Notes: generated by a model not told the origin, from the sequence alone. A stretch of DNA of 64,000 nucleotides from Armillaria gallica (GCA_037576215.1 JBANDB010000005.1:3038001-3102000), one strand, 5' to 3'; shown: positions 1-12,999, counted from the first letter of the stretch. Made by a program: numbers and translations.

Positions 1-1900
1 CCATGCTTCCATATTCTGCACCGCGGATGTTAATGTTGAATCCGACTTCCTCATGGAGTGCGGGAGATGATTGTTGCTCCGTGCTACTTTTAGTCGGATA
101 TCTGTAAGTATTAGCAGGCCGAGATCCGAATATGAGACTCGAGACCCTCTATCGATGCCATACACTATAACGGTAGGCGTGTAAGCCAAGACTAGAGAAG
201 AAATTTTTGAGGCAGTCAAGATCGCGAACCGTATATCCGGTTAGATCTTCATCTCCAGTCATGCTATTCTTAGAGGATGCTCGAGGACGAGACTGGTGGC
301 GGTAAATGCCATCGCATGAGAGCTCTGAGTATCTGAAGAACTGCATATTATCCGGTCGAGATCAGAGATGTTCTGAGAAATGTTGTTGTGGTTTGGCTAT
401 CGATCTGGAGTAATCATGTTAAGAGTGAGATATGAATCTCGTTGTTATGCCGAAACTCAGACGATGCAGTCTTCGGGGTACGAGGTGTGCCGTCGGCGTC
501 ATTTGAGGAGAGTGATTGAGATCTCGTGCAGACCTCAAAGATGGAACGGTCTTCTCTTCCCGACAGAAACTGCAAGTCGTTAGACGGCCCCATTGTGGAA
601 TTAATCAACGAAAAGGATAAGGGGAGACGACTATGTGAAGAAACGTCAGTAAGTGATTAGGGGGTAAAAGATAGAACTAACATGAGAATGAATCGTAGTA
701 GACCCTTCCTATCGTGTCCGTTTTGTATGAGGCGACGCTCTTGAGGTCGTATCCGATTTCTCACTTACAAAGCTGAATATCTTACGCTTAGCAAAGTCAC
801 GGCAGACGTGTACGGAAACTGACTAGCCTACCTAACTCAATCACAGATAGACTTTTGGCACTGGCAGTCGACGGGATGGTCCATGGCAGCCTGTGTCACT
901 GTTAAAAGATGGGTTAGTTGTCGGACTTACAACAGAGAAAATCCACATACGATATCGGAGCATAATCGCGAACCTTCATTACTAACGGTTATCATTTATA
1001 GGGAGTACTTGGTCGCGTAAGTCTGCGAACGTTTGCAAGGCGCGCCATCTTATAAATATCAGAGAGCAGCGGTGACATCGAAGAGGGGGACGAGGTGAGA
1101 TGTAATGGGTAGGAATCGTAGACATAGGGAGTCGCCGTCGTCGTCGTTGGCCACCGCTGGCGTCTTGAGGAATAGCTCTGAGTATGAAGCCTGGTATTGA
1201 ACGTTTGAACGTTGAACCCGAGCTGGAGGCGCGAAGAGAAAAGAATAGTTTATGATGAAGATGACGGTCGCGATGAAAAGCGTTGACTGCCCTTTTTGGA
1301 CTTGCGTATATGGTGGCTGTGCTGCACCGACTCTTGCTTATCACTATCAGCAGATAATTTGCCATATTGCTCCCCGCTTTCCTGACTAAAAATTCACTCT
1401 GGACTCATAACGTGGCTGCGGAATCATGCATCAGCGTCGAAGAAAGCGCCGTGTACCATACCATGGAGAATACAACGTTGACCGAGGAGATGGGCGCAGA
1501 ATCCAGTGAACGATTATCTGAAAAGCCCTTGACGTTTCCTACCCCTCATATCCGCAGGGATAGATATCTCTATTATCCCCCGGCCGAAGCCATGGCACCG
1601 ATGGTGAGCCTGCTGTTTTACTTTTCGTCTTTCTCCTCAAGGCTCTTCTACAGGTCCGTTGTAATCTTCAATTTTGCGATGGGCTACCGGGTTCAACGTT
1701 TGTTAAGGTGCATACGCTACGTCCTTTGTTGTTCGTCACAGACTAGACTGTTTCACAGTTTCATAACCAAATCCCGGTGCTCACCGGGACCGACTTGCTG
1801 CGCGTCCAGCTCCCCACCCTTTGGCCAATGGCGATCCGGATTCCTTCATGATGCAAGCAAGTGTCTGCGCCTACCTGCGGCTAGATCGGAGGTACTGATA
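1..1900. other. Unassigned degenerate sequence
   Basis: I recognise no gene here. The longest open frame (1367-1936, 189 codons) has no domain, no repeat and no clear start context. A short stretch near 640-690 resembles the sequence near 9238-9280, which belongs to the inverted copy of the dispersed unit. The left end may therefore be another eroded copy of that family. The stretch 1140-1160 is a simple purine/pyrimidine-rich run. Nothing else can be supported. Confidence 0.3.
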
Positions 1901-3019
1901 TTCATGACCACCGTCATCACAACGCTGGATCAATGACGCGTTTCTACAGAACGCCTACTCTCGATGGACTTTGGGATCGACCAACCTCCTTGCGGCGAAC
2001 CTTCAGTCAATGCTAGCGCTTAACCCTCCTCCCTACACGACGGCAGAGATGCCCGCCACCCACCACCGCCGCACTTACGACCACCATAACTTAACGCACT
2101 GCGGCTTACATTCCTCATATTCACTTATGAGAGGCATTTCTCGACTGGTGACACATACACACAGAGACACCCTTCCCCTCCCCTCGACGTAGAGTTGTTC
2201 GATCTCTTGGTGCGAAATTCAACTTGAACTGCGCTCAGATAACGCGTCTGGGGTGGAAGGAGATGCAGAGCCAGATAGAGAGATAGGAGAGACGTGTCCC
2301 ACCCTGCGTAGGACTCGAAGGACTGATTGCGCCGAAGGTAGTCAACATCCCAAGGGCTGCAGCCATTTCTTCATTCAGCTCAAGGACTGCCATCCATTCT
2401 TCGAAAAAGATCCCGCGCTTGCCGTTCTCTCCGTCATACCTTGGACCGGTATATTCTTCCCGAACCTCAGGCTTCCCAAGCTGAATGTCGCCGACGATTC
2501 CTATATTGTAAAGAACGTCAATAGCTACGGGGTGGAAGTCACGGCACCTTTGCCGCTACGCAAATCGTTGCCTTCATCTTTCTTTTTGTGACGTTTCTCT
2601 CCCCTCTTCGCTTCTATCTACCTCCTCGTATTTCAGCTTGTGTAGAAAAGTCAATGTACCATCGCTGTGACTGTGACTTATGCCTGTACTGTATGCTGGG
2701 CTGGAAGTAATCAACCGGAGGCGACTTTGTTTATTTTGAACAGAAGATGTGAATGTTACCTGATCATTGAACGGTGGCTTTCGTTGCTCGTAGTCCCGTT
2801 TGGCCTTGCTGTTCATCTCATGACTCTGAGACTTGAACGAGGGGCTGGTGTCATGTTGTATTGTTTTTGACAGTGTGGACACTAAATTGAGAACGGTAAC
2901 AGAAGAACCCGAGATTCCAGTACTAACTATGCACGTCGCAGTGCCCATGGCACTGCTCAGTACTCAGAGTCTCAGTCCCAATTAAAACATAAAATAAAAC
3001 AAGGAAGAGCTACACAGTA

Positions 3020-3091
3020 CGAACCTTCTCAGATTCGAACCGAGATCGATAAAATTCTGATTGGTGATTATACGATTACGCCAAAAGGACC
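3020..3091 (-). tRNA. tRNA-like sequence, probable pseudo-tRNA
   Basis: Read on the minus strand, this has an A-box-like stretch TGGCGTAATCG and a good B box GGTTCGAATC. The T arm (CTCGG, a 7-base loop, CTGAG) pairs with one G-T. The acceptor ends GGTCCTT and AAGGTTC pair with one mismatch and one wobble. The anticodon arm does not fold convincingly. The flanks of the A box resemble fungal tRNA-Arg genes. It is either a dead tRNA or the head of a tRNA-derived SINE. I cannot assign an anticodon. Confidence 0.3.
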
Positions 3092-3639
3092 TTACCAATC
3101 GCATGTCTATCAATATCTTATTCCATCTTCTCTGCTTCAATGTGCAACATTGAAGGGACGTGTAAGGGAGAGGAGTGTCGCGCGCACGAAAATGGATGCC
3201 AGCAAATCGCCTGCTTATTTAAAAAAGAGTTCTATGCAGCGACATACCCAATACATCAGGATCAAAATCGCATACGTGAAAATAAGTGTAAACGAACACA
3301 GAAGAGAGAGCGGGAGGCACACAGGATAAATAACGAGATAGCAAATCAGCAATACAATCCGCTCGACCACGATACATATGGGGAAAGAAACGGTGCCATA
3401 AGAGCTTCGTAGCCATTGCCGCTGGAGTCAGTGTGCGTATAGTGACGGCCTCGTTGAGAGGTGCTCCAATAGTGCGAAGGAAGACAAAAGACAGACGGCT
3501 GGGAAACGAGTCACGACGCCCTCTCAGCCACGAAGTTTCCTAGTCTGTTCACCCATTCTTCATTCGAAGACGCGCGCGCTTACAGAAGCTCCCCTCGTAG
3601 CCGTTTTTTGGAAATTCCTTGGTTGCTACTGCATTCAAC

Positions 3640-4760
3640 GGTAGTGGATCATCGATTTGAAAGGCATTTCAGCGGGAAGAGGGGATGGGCTGGGAGGAAG
3701 AGAGACACAGTGCATGCAGAGGACCAGCCAGTGGGAAGACGCCTAGCTTCGCTCATGTCGCCGTCATCCGGGCCTGGGTATTGGGTATTGAATGCTACCA
3801 TGTTGACGCGGACGTTTGCTAGTGGAACGTTGTGGAAGAGAGAGGTGGGGCAGTTTAAGTGTAGGACTTCTGCGGGCGAATTAGCAAATTCTGAATGGCA
3901 TTTTCGGTGAGGAAACGCACCATAACATATAGACGTAGGCAGATTTTCAAGACGTCTGCATTCCCATGCCAATCCAGCGTAACACGTGATATCGACAGGA
4001 TATCCTTGTGCCCGTTACAGAATCCACAGCGTTGGGGTTGGTGAGCACTTCGCCCGTCAGAACCAGCTGGGCTGGAATCTTAGCCTGGATGGTCATAAGT
4101 TTCGGTGATTTTGTGCTGGGAAGGGTCAGGAATCCTCTTGTGGAAAGACGAGAGGTGATATAGAGAGACTGGAATGGTGGTGGTCGAAGTTTGAAGCACC
4201 TGTTGTACGGAGAGAGAACGAGGGTCGTTGGACATCACTAGCACTCATCGCTGTGTGCTTGGGAAGCTGAGTCTCATATCTGTAGATCGGACCGCGGCGG
4301 CATAGTGGGGAGAACGGCGAAACCAGTAGTGTTTGATGGTGAGATGTTCGTCTTGGAAAGTTTCGGCGGTGGCAGCTGTCGGTGAACTGTGCTAGATGCA
4401 AGTAATGTCAATAAACGAGACCAGTGAAATGAGAATGGAGGACGTACTCAAGAACGCCGATGGTCTTCCCGTCCCTCTCTACGCCTGCAAAATGTCACAT
4501 TCAGTTCCTCGCCTCCTCTTAGGCTATCCCCTGCACGTCGACGCGTCGAACCAAGTCTGAGCTTCGTTCAGGTTGAGGAGCAGCCACCGTTGGGGATGCA
4601 AAGTCGAGGAATCGCTGCGTCAAGAAATCAAACGAGGCTTGGAGGAAGGGTTTTGTTTGCCAGACGAGGAGCGCTTCGAGGCTTTGTATGTGCGTGCATG
4701 CTTGTGGTCGGATGGAGGGGGCAATCCGAAACTCCGATCACAGCTTCCCTTCCTTCTCCC
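3640..4760 (-). pseudogene. Unit A, minus-strand gene-like remnant
   Basis: Minus-strand frames here match the minus-strand frames of unit B (24840-25900) piece by piece. One shared peptide reads LxNVRVNxxxFxxQ (near 3800 and 4890 bp downstream of the A and B starts). Another is the segment ending RYETQLPK near 4270 (RYEAQLPK near 25340). The matching pieces lie in different frames and are separated by stops or introns, so no continuous protein can be drawn. No domain was recognised. The name 'gene-like' rests only on conservation between the copies. Confidence 0.4.
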
Positions 4761-5229
4761 ACCGTCATCGAGGACTACATCAATATCACCCTCGCCTGTC
4801 CACCGGCACCTCCCATGCACAAAGCCTCTCCTTAGTGGCTCCAGTCGTTGTCAACGCAATGGGAGGAAGGGAGGCGTAGGACTGGCCGTGGGTAGGAAGA
4901 GAAGGGACCTGTCCATAACCGTCGTTCACTGTTCGCCATCCTCTTTTCACGCGTCCTGTCCTTTACGCCCAAATCAACCATCCGTTTCTTGATCCACGCG
5001 CCATACATGACCGGCCTCCTATTATATAACTGTACCAGCCGTCCATCGTCTTCATCCCACCGCCTCCCTCCGACGAACTTCCGGCGTTTTGCGCTGACGA
5101 CCTGGTTGGATTACATGCAATGAGAATCCGAAAACAAAAGACGCGGCAGAACGCATACAGGATGTTACTTTTTTTTCAACGGACCACGACTGCGAACATC
5201 ACCTTCATGCCAATCCAGTCAAGGAAGCG

Positions 5230-6600
5230 AGTGACGTTCGGTGAATGCCAGGGTCGCGTCACTGACATCCAGTGTGTTATGGACGGCTCCAGGGTATGTC
5301 TACCATCGTCACCTCGAATGCTGGTTTCTTATTGACGCAACTGTCATCTGCAGTTTGTTCGTCGAGGGGAGATGGAGTCCTTTGCGACGAACGGCTCCAA
5401 GGAGAGCTTGTTTGTCGGTCATGTTGTCGGAGCCCTCAGCGCCATTGTCTCTACTGTTGCTACATCTTCCTTCTCCGTTTCCTACCTGCTCTTCGGTTTA
5501 CCTTCACCTAAACTCCGACGCCCAAAATCCTGACCACCCGAGAACGCGTACTTCCTTCTAAATGGTGGTGGCTGGAACATACGGCCTGCCTTCTCGTCTT
5601 CCTCCACGTGTATACGAACACGTCGTTTGAGATCCCTAGTCCGAGGCTGCTTTCCATACGGGAGGTGGGATAGTGGATCACATCTGTCTTTATCCTTTCC
5701 AGGAAGGAGCTCGCTCGTTTCCTCTTAATTTCGCCTCTAGTAGAGAGAAGGGGGTGTTTCCGCTCTCATCTACGGTATCCGTTACGCCCCGACATGGCCT
5801 GGTCATTTGGGCTGGCACCGCTAGCAAGCCTAATGTTATCATGGATGTACGCAGGGCTATTCCATTCCCCGTCCTCTAACGCACCACCTCCCGACCGAAA
5901 GCCATCATCCACTTGGTCCAATGCGATTATAACGTCCTCCTGGTCGACGGCTCTGTTTTTCGTTCAATCATACTCGTTTACTCCTGCCTGGCAGCGAGCC
6001 TACTCTGGACTGGGTCCACAGTTGCATAGCCCATTCTGCCACCATTACCCAGAATTCGGAACCTTCAAACTAGCACCTGACGGTCCTGCTTTTCACGCCC
6101 CAACGGCGGCGATGCTTCAACTTGGACGACTGGTTCAGGTAGATGACGCGCCACCAAGAGGACGGAACTAGGGGAGAACCTTGAAGGAAAAGATTCGCCG
6201 TCGTGCTTCCACTCTAGTATGTTCATGATTCTCGTTCTGTTGACTTCGCACTAATTCACCTGCAGTTCATAACGGACAATATCAAGAAGCACCAATCTCT
6301 CACTTGTGTATCTCTATCCTCCTTTCACGTATCGCAGGTGGTGTGCCCTCATCAGTAGTACAAGAGCGTCGAGAGCATCCAGCCGGCCCTTCATCCTTCG
6401 CTTCCCCCATGTCTTTAGCAATTTCTACTGCCGACTGCTGCTGAGAACTTTATGCTAATGCAAATTGTTCGACTCTATACGTGGAACCGGGCGTACTGAA
6501 GAACGACGCTTGCAACGTCGAGAACATAAATTACTGCGGAATGAACGCGACAGGAAATGTAACCATGATTTATGACGCGGCTCCAGTTAGTTTGGTCCAT
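5230..6600 (+). pseudogene. Unit A, plus-strand orphan gene remnant
   Basis: Three peptides are conserved between the units and mark exons. The first starts just after a textbook intron (GTATGT near 5297 to CTGCAG near 5353) and contains GSKESLFVGHVVGALSAI, followed by a hydrophobic run. The second, near 6270, reads FITDNIKKH after another CTGCAG acceptor. The third, 6475-6594, reads LYVEPGVLKNDACNVENIN and goes on to a CGMNATGNVTM motif with two overlapping N-glycosylation sequons. The exons lie in different frames, and the stops between them cannot all be removed by plausible splicing. Function is unknown. A secreted or membrane protein is possible, judging only from the sequons and the hydrophobic stretch. 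Confidence 0.45.
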
Positions 6601-7239
6601 TACCTCCCGATTAATTACTGACCTTATGCCAGATAGATCTCTTGACCTCACGATAGTCTTGACTCCCTTGGCGTTTCGGTAGGACTTGAAGGACAATCAG
6701 CTCGGAAGTTCCGGGATCGAAACACCTTTTTCGTATCCCACCACCATCGACGATAGGTCTCGCCTATCGATCGACCAGCAGCGTTTTGTCTTTGCTTGAC
6801 TGAAGATACGCAACACAAGCTCTTCATTTGTCAAGGCTTTTTGACGCGGATTTTACACTCCCAACTCTCAACTTCAACCTTGGTTTGCGTCAACGTATTC
6901 ATATCAGTTTTCAGCAGACCTTGGCCCGGAGGAAGCGAGGCACAGAGTTTGGCGTTTTACAGGCGGAGAGGGACGGGAGGGACGTGTCCATGCTTAGTTC
7001 AACTAGGCCAGAATGTTGCTTTTTTTTGGAACCGGTGTGGGGGCTGCGTCGGTTTTCTACCCTGGGTTCCTGTTACCAGTCGAAGTCGAAATCGCAGCCA
7101 TGCAGAAACCGGCCTATGATGTCAGCCTGGCAATAGCATTCTCCGTCATGACGGGAGAAAGAACAAGCCCGGAACAGCTCCCAGGATTCCTTTGACGACG
7201 CCCCAGGTGCTTCAGCCCAATCGTATGATGATATCTCGT

Positions 7240-9170
7240 TCTCTCGTCTTTCGGCATGCAGCTTCACTTCGCGTATGTTTTCATTTTCATCTTTTCATCC
7301 TATTTGCTGATATTTCTTCTGACACTTGTAGGACGTCAAAATTCGGTGGAGTCTCAATTAGCGCATTCTCGTAGCTCTGCGGACGAGTTAGTTCTTGACC
7401 GTCGATAATGCGTATTCACGTGCAAGGAGCGCGTTTTGTGGTGGATTTGGTATTAGCGATGGGTGCTGCGTTCCTATTTGGTGTTTCCGTGGCTTATAGA
7501 TTCTGAAGTCACCCTGCCGCCGCTAAGGTGGACCCCTTTCGACCTCTCCCTTCCCATCCCTCCCGCGGCATTTCCTCTTCCCCACCCTAGCCTCTATTAT
7601 CCATTCCCAAGCAGCTCAGGACTCGGAGGTGTGGGGAGGGAGCTTCATACGCCAATGCAAAGCGTTGACCACGCACGTACGCCAAGTCTGTTCTTGTTCC
7701 CTTTTCTTCATTTGACCTGCTTCCAGAACATCGGTATTATCCTCCACTTTATGAGTACGGCGAGCGAGCAGATTATCAAGGTCGTTGACTCACGGAATAC
7801 AGTGAGCTGTCTTTTCCCCCTGATCTGTGCCAATACGGGCCTGACACTGTTCCAGACGACCTTCTCGACATCAACCTAAGATCTCCTCGTGACGGCATCA
7901 ATAGGTTTTTGTGCCGAGACCACGTATCGCGTTCCGGCGAGCAAGATTTCGTATCCCGCAGGAGAAGGGTGGAGAGTGGGCATCTATAGATTGTCCGCGC
8001 GCGAGGGCGGTCCTCGTTTGTGAGCGCTGCATTGTCATTTGATTCTCGCTGTCTAATGCAGTTTGACGCAGTTCTTTCACATTGGGTCCGTCGACGCCTT
8101 CCTCGATACGTCTTTCAGCATTCCTCTTGCCAACCGCCTTCCCCTCGCAACGTATACATACGGTCGGCGACTTGAAGTCAAATCTTCCGCCAAGGCAATG
8201 TATCTCGTTCCAGAGAGAGAGGGCGGAGCACCGTGCTTGGACGTTTATGGAGCCGTTTTGGTTTGCTGGAGGTGAGTTTGATATCTTTACTTCGTTTCGC
8301 ACTGGCTGATCTAATTGTAGCAGAATTCCCGGCCCTTCATTCGTATCCAATGGTTGTCCCTTCACCAAGACCACGTCCATCATGCTGTGACTTTCGTAGG
8401 AACCCAGGTCTGCGGCGACACGACGTATAGAGTTCAGCGAGCAAGGGGCACGTAATGTCTCTGCGCATGACAGGGAAGGACGACGATCCCCCGATCATGC
8501 AAGACCCACCCCTTTCCGCGCGCGCGAAGGCATGCCCGTACTCGGTCTTCAGCGCACGTTCTTCCCCGCACCATCCCTTCCTCGGTGATATGTGGAGTGC
8601 ATGGGAGGTACGATTTCAACGGGAGACTACGCTTGGCCGGCGCACAAACCGGAGGAAGCCCCCTCCCGTTTGTACTTTTGCTGATTACCTTTGGGACGGA
8701 GAGATTATGATCCTACGAGGCAGAGAGCCTGCTGACCTACGGGTTTTTTCGTTGCCTAACCGTGTTAATTTCTTGTTAGGCAAATCTTCGGAGAATTTTC
8801 TTCGCCTCGATTCTCTTCTTTTAGTTACATCATGTACAGTAGTAGTATCAATAAACACTTTCTGCTCTTTCTTCCCTTACCGCGCCTGCCCTCGTCGAGA
8901 AATCCGCCTTTTCGTCGTCTTCCTCCATATCTTTGATGCAAGTGCACTGCCACCAGCCCCAGCCCTGCCTTTACCATGAACATGGTACGTATCACCGTGT
9001 GCATCGACTCGGACACGCGCACACGAAGCACCTATCAATCACTGTCCTGTTCACCCAGTGAAAGCTTACTACACCTGGATAATACAACCAAGGGTAGCAC
9101 ATCGGGGGACAGGTCCTTGAATTTGAATACTCAAATGGGCGCCTGCGACAGTATCCTCTGGAAAAAGTGT
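7240..9170. other. Unassigned degenerate sequence
   Basis: Several open frames exist (for example 7463-7879 and 8455-8979), but none has a recognisable domain. Pyrimidine-rich tracts with GT/AG signals suggest old intron-containing genes. I saw no match to the dispersed units here. No RNA gene or repeat was seen. Confidence 0.25.
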
Positions 9171-9199
9171 GAGTATGGATGAGAATCAAAGCACAGCAG

Positions 9200-10240
9200 G
9201 AAGCTGTGTGAGATGCGAAAATCTATCTGACGAAAGGTCAGTAAGTAATTGGGAGACAATGAAGCGAACTAACACGAAGCAGATATGGGTAAGCTATGGT
9301 TGCATTTTCTGTCGGGTCCATTCCGCACTGATTGATGTTCTCGACGATGTAATCGTTGTTCTTCGGTACGTTGACTTTCACGCATAGAGTCAACATCTTC
9401 ACACTAGCGAAAAGTTCGCGGCAGCAGTCAGTGGTGCATATTACTGAGGAAATGGAGGAAGTGAAGGATGAAGAGCCGACACGCTGACTTGAAGCAAATA
9501 AATTTCTTGTAGTGCTGGTAGGGCTTCCCGCCACGACACATGTGAACAACTCATGCTTCTTGATACTGACCATTACCGCCATTTCGTCGCCGGTGTTGGA
9601 ATCGACTTCGAACTGGGGGTGTGAACAATGGGGAGTCTTTGACATAGAGGTATGGAGGACAAGGGATAATCGATAAAGCTGCGCTCTATCTGTGCGGACG
9701 CACGCTGGGAAGAAATGATGGTCTGTACGTCAACGTCACGGCTTGCTCGCGTGCGCTATACAACGCAGATTTGAAGTAGATAGCGACTAGAGTACTGAAT
9801 TTTCTGAGTTGTCGAGATATTCCTGCTTTATATGGGCGACGTAGAAACTAATCTGGAAGGAGGTTCGCGTGGTACGGTAGTCGTGGTCTCTGCACTGGTG
9901 TTGTAGAGATTGTAGGTGAAGAAGAACCTGAGACGCGGAGAAGGATGCAGTAAATTAGGGTACGGTTGACATTGCGAACAAACATTTTCTCCTTGGAGTC
10001 GGTGCTCACATCGCTGAAGGACTTGTTCCGGTAGTACTTGATGGTCTTCTTCTCGGCGAATGACTATTACGAACTGCAGATGAAAGTCGTGTCGATACAA
10101 GTTCAACGAGGTGACGATGGCGGACATACCCTGGAGTCGTAACACGCTGGATGACGGCGATGCGACTTTCACATTCACAGAAACCTCCCTCCTCGGTATT
10201 CCCGCTCCAAGTCTTCTCACCCATAACTAGGATTGGCATC
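9200..10240 (-). pseudogene. Inverted copy (D) of the orphan gene
   Basis: This is the minus-strand counterpart of the plus-strand remnant in units A-C. Near 9990 the minus strand encodes SAMSTDSKEKMFV, matching the SAMDGSKExLFV peptide of the other units and again preceded by an intron-like GGTATGTC...TGCAG segment (10130 to 10070). Near 9285-9390 it encodes VPKNNDYIVENINQCGM, matching the sequon-bearing exon. Here the sequons read DPTENAT, so only one is left. The order is the same as in unit A, but the copy is shorter and inverted. Frames are broken between the pieces. Confidence 0.45.
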
Positions 10241-10899
10241 CGCCAGCACGATGCCTGCGCATCCATTCCTTCCAGTCAATCTCCGCCAAAAACTATGTCA
10301 TTGACAATCCAGCAGAGTCCCGTTCAAGCTGAGGGGCTGCTACCCTTGGCTGTATTAACCAAGGAATTTGTATCGTGCTCCACCTACACGATGCCGAATT
10401 CCCTTCCGACTCCCACTCCATTGATGAGGCCTAGGAGCCACTACCCTTGGAGGACTCTCCGTGCCCGGACATTTACCAAAACATTGACGTGACAGGCACG
10501 TAAGCTTTTGCTAGGTGAACAGGCGTGGATGAGGACTTCCGTAGTCCTCGATGACGATGGGAGCTGTGATCGAGGTTTCGGATCGGAGTTTCCATCCGAT
10601 GGCTAGCATAGCAAAGAGTCGACCTCTTTGAAATTCTTCCTGTATCGACGACGACGATCATCCTCACGGGCCATCCTCCGGTCCCCTCTTTCTCTTTCTG
10701 GCGTCTTTGGGCGGGGGGCGGGGTTCGTATACCCTGAGTCCTGTACAAGTGATCTGATGGATTGGTGGTGGTGCTTGACTGGCTTTCGCGGAGCTGAAGG
10801 CATATACCAACTCGCCTGGCAAGCACTTTCTATTCCCAAACACCTGGCCACAAGGTTCCCGTACTACTGTTTGCAGTGCCTGACTCTGCTTCCGGGGCT

Positions 10900-11130
10900 T
10901 CTGAATAGTCAGAGGAAATCGCCACTGTAAAGTTACTTCTCCCTTGGAGTCGCTGGAACGCAATAGCGATATCTAGCTTCCCGGCGACTTTCTCCTCGAT
11001 GAAAATACCGACAACCGTTATGAATCGTACAAGAAGATGTCAATAGAAACTCAGCGAGATGAGAACGGCAGACATACGCAACATCAGACGCCATTAACAC
11101 AGTCAGAAGGCAACTTTTCAAGTTGCGAGT
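10900..11130 (-). pseudogene. Second inverted fragment (E) of the orphan gene
   Basis: On the minus strand, an intron-like segment opens with GTATGTCTGCCGTTCTCATC near 11077. It is followed by an SSRRKSPGS...RSSDSKGEV reading, which corresponds to the SAMxxSKExLFV exon of the other copies. Only this exon region is recognisable. It lies just upstream (on the minus strand) of inverted copy D, as if two inverted copies had been placed in tandem and eroded. Confidence 0.35.
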
Positions 11131-11725
11131 CTCAGTCTACGAAGTTGGAATGCTACACGTAAGACTTGCTAGCTGATAGAAGCTCGTCCTAAAGAGGCTA
11201 GGCTGAGAATGGCTGTGGGCAGACGGATTGTGGGAGGAAGTGTCACGTTTCCCACAGATGCTTGGCTCGACGGAGGATGCCAAACAACGCATTCATCTTG
11301 CGCTGATATTCCGTCCAAGGATTATCTTCGCTTCGTTCTCCCTTCTCTCCCTTCATTTAAATCACTTCGTCACCTCTTCACTGCTTCGCCCGACTCACCT
11401 ACCTAAGCATTCCCGGGCCCTTCTGTGCTTGGGTAGCGCCTGATCTGTCAGTGTGGCTACGTCTTTAAGCTGCTCAGATTCCAGGTTTCCCGAACAACCG
11501 AGTCCTCAGCTTCCACTGCTACGAGTTTGAGCTTGCGGCATCTCTTCATCCTGGTATTCATCTCGGAACCTGCCTCATTGTGTCGGAAATGTCGGAAATA
11601 GATTATCATGCCTTATAAGGTACTATAATGCTGTAATGTAAGTTGCCGTGCATCCGGCCCGATAAGAAACAAGTTCCGGCATATTGGGAACGTAATAAGG
11701 ATAGTGTGCAAGCTTATCGGTTACG
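11130..11725. other. Intergenic, nothing recognised
   Basis: There is no supported gene or RNA. The right end (11600-11725) is rich in GATAAG/CTTATC words and TTATAA words next to the MITE target site. Confidence 0.3.
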
Positions 11726-11732
11726 ATAAGCC

Positions 11733-12492
11733 TGGGTACCGGCAACCCCCGGTTCTGGAACGTGAGCTGAGTAAGCGCCTTTTTGGGCCTTCCGGCGGCA
11801 AATCCCTTCCGTATTTGTCCATGACCATCCGTACTCTTCATTTGGGACCTGTACAGTGTATGCGATGCATGCCTTCATTAAATAATGTTACAAGGAATCC
11901 TAATCATGGCAGTAATCTTCTCCTTTTGTTAATATACATGGCATCTTTGCAACCATTGTGTCTCTCTCTCATAGCCTGGAGAATAAGGCTGCTATACTTA
12001 TTGTCATATTTCCTTGACTTGATTATCCTAAAGTGTTGATATATCAACTCCCACTCGTTTACACCTTAAATGATGTATTTGGTAACAATTAAACACCTTC
12101 AACCGTGACAAAATTGGTACCATGTAACTGTTTGTACATATTTGTACCCTGAAGTTATGCACCTTGTATAGGCTTCCACAGAGTCGAAGCTGCTCCAAAA
12201 AACACAGGAGATGTCTTTCCTAACTAAAATACATGTATTCTTCGAGACAAAAGTGAAATTTTCATTCTGCAATCATGATAAACTTCACCAAAATCAAGGA
12301 AAATGATGTAAATCAAACAAAGTGCCTCGAAGAATACATGTAGAATTTTATTCCGAGTAAATTGTTCCAGCAAAACTAGAGCTGAATCTTGCTCCTTCGA
12401 CCCACAGTAGGTGCATCCATAAAACACGGGTATTCCGGTCCATTTTTGGTAACGCTCGGAGTCCGAATTTAGCAGGGGGTTGCCGGTACCCA
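11733..12492. mobile_element. MITE-like element with 18 bp TIRs
   Basis: The ends are exact inverted repeats: TGGGTACCGGCAACCCCC at the left and its reverse complement at the right (12475-12492). Both sides are flanked by the heptamer ATAAGCC (11726-11732 and 12493-12499), which reads as a target-site duplication. An 8 bp duplication is possible if one terminal base has shifted. The 760 bp interior has no convincing ORF. The TIR style and the 7-8 bp duplication suggest a non-autonomous hAT-like element, but the superfamily is an inference. Confidence 0.75.
12231..12341. repeat. Small inverted-repeat hairpin nested in the MITE
   Basis: ACATGTATTCTTCGAG at 12231-12246 is repeated as an exact inverted copy at 12326-12341, giving a 111 bp hairpin unit. 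It sits inside the 760 bp MITE and may be a still smaller insertion. No clear target duplication was found at its edges. Confidence 0.55.
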
Positions 12493-12709
12493 ATAAGCCT
12501 CATTATATTGTACCCCTTTGATCGTGCCGAGAGCAAAGCCGTTCATGATAAGGTAACTGATAAGACATCTTATCACATCGCCTAGTACCCGGAAAGGTAA
12601 AAATTGAACTGTTACTTACTTATTAAACTATTTAATTAATGTGGTCTCATCGCTCGGAATGGAGAATTAGATAATTAAGTAATCATTGAATAGGAAATAA
12701 AACTTACAA

Positions 12710-12793
12710 GATGAGGAGTCGAACCCGCGACAATTAGTAATAGTGTATAAATTTAAGCATATCATTACAGTTGAGCTATAGTGCCATATATAT
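12710..12793 (-). other. tRNA-related (SINE-like) sequence
   Basis: The minus strand shows an A-box match TAGCTCAACTG and, about 50 bases later, a B-box match GGGTTCGACTCC. The acceptor and T stems do not pair, so this is not a functional tRNA. The surrounding 12550-12990 is AT-rich and gene-free. A tRNA-derived SINE head is the simplest reading. Confidence 0.35.
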
Positions 12794-12999
12794 TACAATG
12801 ACCTCGGTCAATATATGGCGCCATTTCCTGGAATAGCGATGTAATTTCCGCAAACAGAGTCACTTTACTATGATCTCATCTCCGGCAGAGAATTAGAATC
12901 ATGACCTGTGATGACATCATTACCAATGCTTCGCCCCTGTGAAACAAGAGAATATATATATATGTATGGAAAACATTTAACAGGCTATAGAAAAACAGA

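Larger units (their letters stand above)
1900..7240 (+). repeat. Dispersed gene-family unit, copy A
   Basis: This is one of three collinear direct copies of a unit of about 5 kb. Anchors shared with copies B and C occur in the same order. They include the pyrimidine tract near 2575 (24190 and 29645), the segment with an ACGTTGTGGAAG core near 3795 (24880 and 30680), the conserved intron starting GGTATGTCTACC near 5290 (26325 and 31960), the segment near 6220 (27450 and 33030) and the segment near 6610 (27806 and 33395). The offsets stay near 21.1-21.6 kb to copy B and 26.7-27.1 kb to copy C. The sequence keeps intron-like signals but is full of frameshifts, so it looks like duplicated genes in decay rather than a known transposon. 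Confidence 0.7.

Noticed and set aside
1367..1936. 189-codon ORF as a real gene
   Set aside because: No domain, odd composition, no conserved counterpart in the duplicate units, and other frames in the region are equally open.
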